This document shows positions 59,261-64,000 of a DNA stretch of 64,000 bases, in pieces. The notes beneath the pieces were generated by a model. That model was not told the DNA's origin and ran no database searches. It saw only the letters and a list, made by a program, of their open reading frames with translations. The position numbers and the translations under genes were made by a program. The stretch spans positions 71,842,017-71,906,016 of the forward strand of contig CM065300.1 of NCBI GenBank assembly GCA_032871835.1, written 5' to 3'. The DNA comes from Dipteronia dyeriana. Taxonomy: Eukaryota > Streptophyta > Magnoliopsida > Sapindales > Sapindaceae. The stretch's first letter is position 1, and every line of letters starts with the position of its first letter.

Positions 59261-62200
59261 TCAATTGTAATATTGTTCAAGGTTTGTAATGTGTTTCTTA
59301 TATTTGATGGCAGACACTTGAAACACAAACATTAAAAGAAATTGAAATAATATTACTGAATTAGAATGTCTTTGTACATAAAAAAAAGTGTACAAAAGAT
59401 AAAAAAATATACAAAAAATCTCTACAACCATTTTCTCCTGAATGATCCCCATGTCGTCCTCCGACCAATCAAAAGGGCATCGACCCGCCAGTAAGTACTT
59501 GATAAGTCTCAGTGTATGGGGACCACATTTACCCCTGCAATTGGACACATTAAAATGTGTTACAATTCATATTTTTTTAAACAATCTCTAAGCATATTAA
59601 TGAAATAGAACGTCTTACGATTTTTGTTGTTTGGGGCCCATAGAAGTGGAGACCACATTGACCGAGAAGGACTTATTTTCCCTAGGGAACGGCCGAGGAC
59701 CACCTCGTCGCACTGTGTGGAACCCTGAGTCATCCAACATTGACGGCAAAAACCACCGTAATGGGCAGACATGCTGCTTCCTGATATACACGAGAACATC
59801 TTGTCTTCAGGGGTCAAATATCTCCAGCATCCCGAGAATAAGGTCGACGATCACTATGAGCCAATGTTGGCACCCAACGTTGCATGGTATCAGGACCTAT
59901 AATAGTATGCAGAAGGTGTTAGGATATACGAACAATATTTAATTTAAATCATTTACATCGTGTAACACTTACCAAGTCAACCTCGTGCCATGGGCGGTTT
60001 CCACTAGTGGTAGCTCCACGGACCGTCTGAAGGTCCTCATCCAACAATCAGGACTGCAACACATTCCACCTCGCCATGGTCACAGCCCCGTGAGAATCAC
60101 GAGGAATCATTCTCTCCCACTGTAACATCATAAGTGGTTGTACATACAATCATTGACAGGAAGTTATCAGCAATGAAAAACCAAAAAACAAGATACGATA
60201 CCAATAATTTATAACTACTTACATAGAATTGCATATCTAATACATTGATCCTCTAGTTGTACACAGTGGAGAATTCTCATTAACGCTTCCGAAGAATATG
60301 GAGGTATGCATCCATATGCTGACAATATATAAAAGTAATAAATTGTTAGCAATACAACATTATTTAAACAAACGTTAATTTGAAAATCATGTAAGTACGC
60401 ACCATGTCCTCCAAGTCCATAAAGTTGAACTACATCCACATGAACCATTTGGCGTCGACTGGTGACAACATGTCCACATAACGTCTGATTAGTTATTGGA
60501 TTAGCTTTATAAAAAATCAATTAAACATAAAAACACTGCCAAATTCAAAGATGAATTTGTACTCACAGTTCCCTGTTAATGTTCTTCTTCAAGGCTTTAT
60601 ATATCGCTAGCTGGTTGGCATTCACAAGCCTGTGGGGGTCAAATATATGTTCTGCGGACTGGGGTCGTGTCCTCAACCTCTTTGACCGGCATGGATATGT
60701 GTAAGGGCTCAGCAACTGCCACCCGTGCTTTCAGTATACGCTTTCTGAACGGTACTCCAGCCTTCGAGGAGCTTTGTTCCCGTATATAGGTTAGATCGGT
60801 TGATATACGGGCTGGAGGGGACCGTTGCGATTGGATTGATGACTTGGGTTGTAAAGGTGGGGAAGAGCTCTAGAGCTCGATCGATGTGCTGGGTGGGGGG
60901 GGGGGGACTGCTGCGGCTGGATCGATGTGTTGGGTAAGGGAGGGGACTACTGCACATGGATCGATGTGCTGGGTTGAGGATGGGACTGCTACGAGTGGAA
61001 AGATGTGCTGTGTAAGGGAGGGGACTGTTGAGGCTGGATTGATGTGTTGGGTGGTGAAGGGGACCGATGCGACAGGATCGATGTACGGGGTAGGAGGAGC
61101 TCTGTAGCTGTGTCACTATGCTGGGTGGTGGGTGAAGCTCGGGCTGGGTCGACCCAGATAAGACAGTTGGAAGGTCCGACCAGACTCGTGTATGTATAAC
61201 AGACCTATTATCACCGATACACGACTAAGCTTGACTCTCCGAACCTGCCCCCCCCAAAGTAGGCGGGTCCTCGCTACATCCACCTATCCTGTCTGTCCCC
61301 TCCGTATGCCCATCTGTCCTGTCTTCGGGACTAAAGTCTGAATCAGGAGGTGGTGGGTCATCTCTGTGTGTACACGTGGTCGACCCCTAAAGCCCCCTGA
61401 TAATATCCAGTAGCACTCGGTGCTGCTGCTGTCAATCCTCGTCACTCTTTCGGATCATATCCACCTACTTTGGTGCTGATGTTGTCGATCCTCCTCAATC
61501 TTCCGGAGGGTTTCAAGCATAGCGTTCAACATATCTTCCCATGGGGCTTGAAATCATATCTACATTGTTAGTACAAAACTATCAACATGTTGCGTTAATA
61601 AAAAATAAAACTTTCTTTTCAACTTACCTCTCCATCACATCCAACGCCCCCACGGGAATCCCTTGTAGATGTAACAAGTCTGGGTGTGGTAAACTGATCC
61701 TGCCTATGCATATACCTTTCTCGTTAAAGGTTTGGCTGATATCTCTCACTGTCACTGGCCATTTAACCCCCAGCCTCAGGATCAGATCCTTCACTGTCAC
61801 TGGTTCTGTCCTTAAACCCACCCTTTGTCCCACTGTTTCTGCCAAATGTAGTCTGATCAAGGACTGAAGGTGGAATCTGAAGCCCGTCCTCCTCTACATA
61901 CAGGTTTCCCCCTCGTTTAGCCCTACATAGTACGTTGCTTCTCTCTCAGCTGGTGTGGGAACCAGTTTCTTCCTCACAAACATCTGAAATATTGGTTAGA
62001 ACAATGTAATTGTACACTTACTAACTAATATAAACATTAACAAATTAAATACATACCTTGGCTTTGAAAATATTGGCCAGCTTCTTCCTTCTCGGTTGTT
62101 TGGTCAACTCCCACTTCAAAATACGGGGAGATAGATCCGTAACCCTCTGGGTGCTGAACTGTTGGCCCAGATCAGGGATCGCCTCGAAAGCAAATATCTA

Positions 62201-63036
62201 CATCAAAGATAAGTACGATAAGAATCCATAACATTTAGGACATCTACAGTAAAATAAAACTTGTAATTAGAAGTTATTACCAATAGGGCGTGAGATAAAC
62301 CGTAAATGTTGTAGGTCTCCACCGTATGTACGTAAAAGCCCATTTTCCTGCTGGCGTTGCTCGAACTCGTCTCGTCGTCTGTCAAACGCATGCTTGAATG
62401 AGTAAATGGAATGCTTGTACACCTGGGCACCCCACGGGAACGAGTCGAACGCATGAGGTCCTTAACCAGCCGAAACTGCCAAACTGTAATGTTGAATCTC
62501 TATTCCACCCATATCAGTATCCAGTTCAGCATATATATGAGGCAAATTTTCACAGCATCGTACGCCCCTCCAAACTCTTCGACGGTGACCACACCCCCAT
62601 CTCCTTCAACGAAACCTCATCGGCTCCAGGAAAGTACCGATGATGTATGTCATTTTCCACTTCTGTATACACACTCGTGTCCGGTACTACTCCAAACCAT
62701 AATCTGGTGATCAGGTAAAATTCCACTTTTGAAAACCTCACCGACTAGTTCCCTAACATGAACTGCATCTCATCTGTTGGGCCCTGATGATGTAGCTCCC
62801 TCAAAAGTAACCGATGGATCACCACCCGAAAACTTCATCTCCCGATGCATCGTCAGGAACTGCCCGAAACACGACGCCATGAACCGACATTGTTCTTCAT
62901 CTGTAAATTCTGTAGGGACCCGGTTCAGTGCATCGTCTATATAGGCAATGGCGTCAAAATGGTCGTGTCGAGTCAATTTGCCCTCGTACCAATCTCCTTG
63001 TGGAGTTTTAAGCAAATCTCTCAACCTATTTCTCAT
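59261..63036 (-). pseudogene. ULP1-like SUMO protease with DUF1985, KI type
   Basis: The start is the ATG right after an acceptor at 63037. DUF1985 spans 63036-62281 (FLTMHREMKFSGG, RFSKVEFYLIT, IHHRYFPGADEVSLKE, YNIYGLSHALL) with several compensating frameshifts. Exons with clean GT-AG sites follow at 62197-62057 (47 codons, phase zero, with LSPRILKWELTK) and from 61983 (MFVRKKLVPTPAERE). A Pro-rich 13-residue repeat lies at 61107-60880. Next come an exon with KWFMWM and HMDAYLHILRKR (about 60520-60250), then 60119-59973, 59896-59619 and 59534-59261. The last two carry the C48 peptidase core: IPCNVGCQHWLIVIVDL with the catalytic His, EIFDP with the Asp, and SGKCGPHTLRLIKYLLA with the Cys. 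Such enzymes remove SUMO from proteins. In-frame stops show decay. The true C-terminus is uncertain and may be nearer 59440. Confidence 0.8.
60880..61107 (-). repeat. 39-bp tandem repeat (13-residue protein repeat) in the ULP gene
   Basis: Five to six units with TGGATCGATGTGCTGGGT on the plus strand; on the coding strand HIDPxxxVPSLTQ. A run of twelve G lies at 60895-60906. Confidence 0.85.
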
Positions 63037-63764
63037 CTGCAATGTCATAGAAATAAAACATCATTAAACTGAAAAAAGCTTGGAACCAAAATTAAAAGTC
63101 TTGATCTAATATAAAAAAAGCTCAATCCTATTAAAAAAAATAGCTCGATCCCATGACAAAATAACTCGATCCAATAACAAAAAAACTCAATCAAATGTAA
63201 AAGAAGCTTGATGTTATTAAAAAAAATGCTCGATCTCATGACAAAAAAACTCGACCCTTTAAAAAAAAGCTAGATCCCATGACAAAAAGCTCGATCCCAT
63301 GGTAAAAAAGCTTGATCCCATAACAAAAAAGCTCGATCCAATGTAAAAAAAACTTGACCCTTTAAAAAAAAAGCTTGATCCCATGACAAAAAAGCTCGAT
63401 CACATGATAAAAAACTCGATCCCATAACAAAAAAACTCGATCCAATGTAAAAAAAGCTCGATTTTATTAAAAAAAAGCTCGATCCCTTATAAAATAAGCT
63501 CGAATTACCAAAACCTAATTTTCATCAAAAAAAAGCTCGACTCAACTACAAAATAGCTCGGTTCTCCTGTAAAAAGTCTGGGTAACCCAAAATTTCGTCT
63601 TCCTCAACAGATATTCAACCACATTTCAAACCCTAACCTAAACCACAATCATTCTCAGATCTCTATTTTAACCCTAATCTACAATTTCAATCAACAAAAC
63701 ACAAGTCTAACATGTAATGCAAGTTATCAACAACAAAAATGAGAAAAAAACAAACTGAACTTAC
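63037..63764 (-). other. Putative 5' UTR intron of the ULP gene
   Basis: Minus-strand donor GACAGAG then GTAAGTTC (63764), acceptor ACATTGCAG (63037) directly before an ATG. It contains the right GCTCGATC array. The upstream exon (63765 to about 63900) has no ATG in the joined frame that I can trust. Confidence 0.45.
63072..63584 (+). repeat. Right AAAAAAGCTCGATC array
   Basis: More than 20 degenerate units with the same core and the same plus-strand orientation as the left array. Tails here are mostly CCATGAC, CCATAAC or CAATGT. Confidence 0.92.
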
Positions 63765-63937
63765 CTCTGTCGATCGTAAAAAATCTGGTGTATTCTTATT
63801 CCGGTCACTTCGTTGTTGATTTCGTTGCCGTCAATTAGCTTCCCGTCAGTCTCAGTCTTGCTTTTCTCTGACTTTGAAAATGATAAATTTCTCTCTGTTT
63901 CAATAATTCGGGATATTTTTGTCTGATCACGTTAAAT

Positions 63938-63983
63938 GGTGTCTTTTAAACATACATTAGTAAAGTGGTGCTATTTGCACAAC
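63938..63983 (-). repeat. Right terminal inverted repeat of the KI MULE
   Basis: Reverse complement of the left repeat at about 33 of 46 positions. The remaining 17 bases of the window are C-rich. Confidence 0.7.
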
Positions 63984-64000
63984 ACCCCCACCCCCCAAAA

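Larger units (their letters stand above)
55436..63983. mobile_element. Kaonashi-type MULE carrying transposase and ULP1-like genes
   Basis: Terminal inverted repeats at 55436-55481 and 63938-63983 match at about 33 of 46 positions without gaps, including GTTTAAAAGACACC at the inner side. The outer ends are not sharp and the right end lies near the window edge, so no target duplication could be tested. Inside are a MuDR-type transposase (+) and an intron-rich DUF1985-ULP1 gene (-), converging at about 59111-59261. The combination is known as Kaonashi (KI) elements in Arabidopsis and melon. Both genes have stops and frameshifts. Confidence 0.8.

Noticed and set aside
1..64000. tRNA, rRNA or other structural RNA genes
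   Set aside because: None seen; the only tRNA-like sequence is the primer-binding site at 50189-50206.

Overview
This window is plant nuclear DNA, most likely from a eudicot. It is AT-rich, has spliced genes with GT-AG introns, and is packed with nested transposable elements. I recognise only three ordinary host genes. They are TOM7, a single-exon subunit of the mitochondrial import pore (14640-14858, +); an MBD2-like chromatin protein with CW-type zinc finger and methyl-CpG-binding-type domains (24625-26891, -, four coding exons); and a probable plastid Orn/Lys/Arg-decarboxylase-family enzyme (31711-34300, -, three exons). All three look intact.

Layout. 1-575: LTR-like debris. 576-12462: a Ty3/gypsy Tat-lineage element with both LTRs, decayed gag-pol, two RNase H domains, a 131-bp tandem repeat, and an antisense extra gene that still has introns. 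12480-14256: a 228-bp Tourist-type MITE and a 952-bp foldback MULE. 14257-16600: TOM7 and its flanks. 16600-24000: a thicket of nested MITEs and LTR debris, including two Tourist elements in tandem that share target sites. 24600-30000: the MBD gene, with a MULE nested inside another MULE in its probable 5' intron. 31700-34300: the decarboxylase. 35194-37593: a MITE interrupted by a solo LTR. 37943-38750: a second copy of the foldback MULE seen at 13305. 42452-51409: a structurally complete Athila-like element on the minus strand whose RT and RNase H are gone. 53200-55415: a Ty1/copia remnant, minus strand. 55436-63983: a Kaonashi-type MULE with a MuDR-like transposase (+) and an intron-rich ULP1-like SUMO-protease gene (-), facing each other.

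The most unusual points are five. The Tat antisense gene carries spliceosomal introns, as expected only for a gene hidden on the non-template strand. The Athila copy keeps gag, protease and integrase in one frame with RT/RNase H cleanly removed, and its upstream LTR has also lost the TATA segment to a foldback rearrangement. The Kaonashi element has two AAAAAAGCTCGATC-type arrays, one in each gene's putative 5' intron, whose transcripts would be complementary. Two related foldback MULEs with 9-bp target duplications lie about 24.6 kb apart. A MULE sits inside a MULE within a host gene. All judgments come from reading the sequence; no database search was run.
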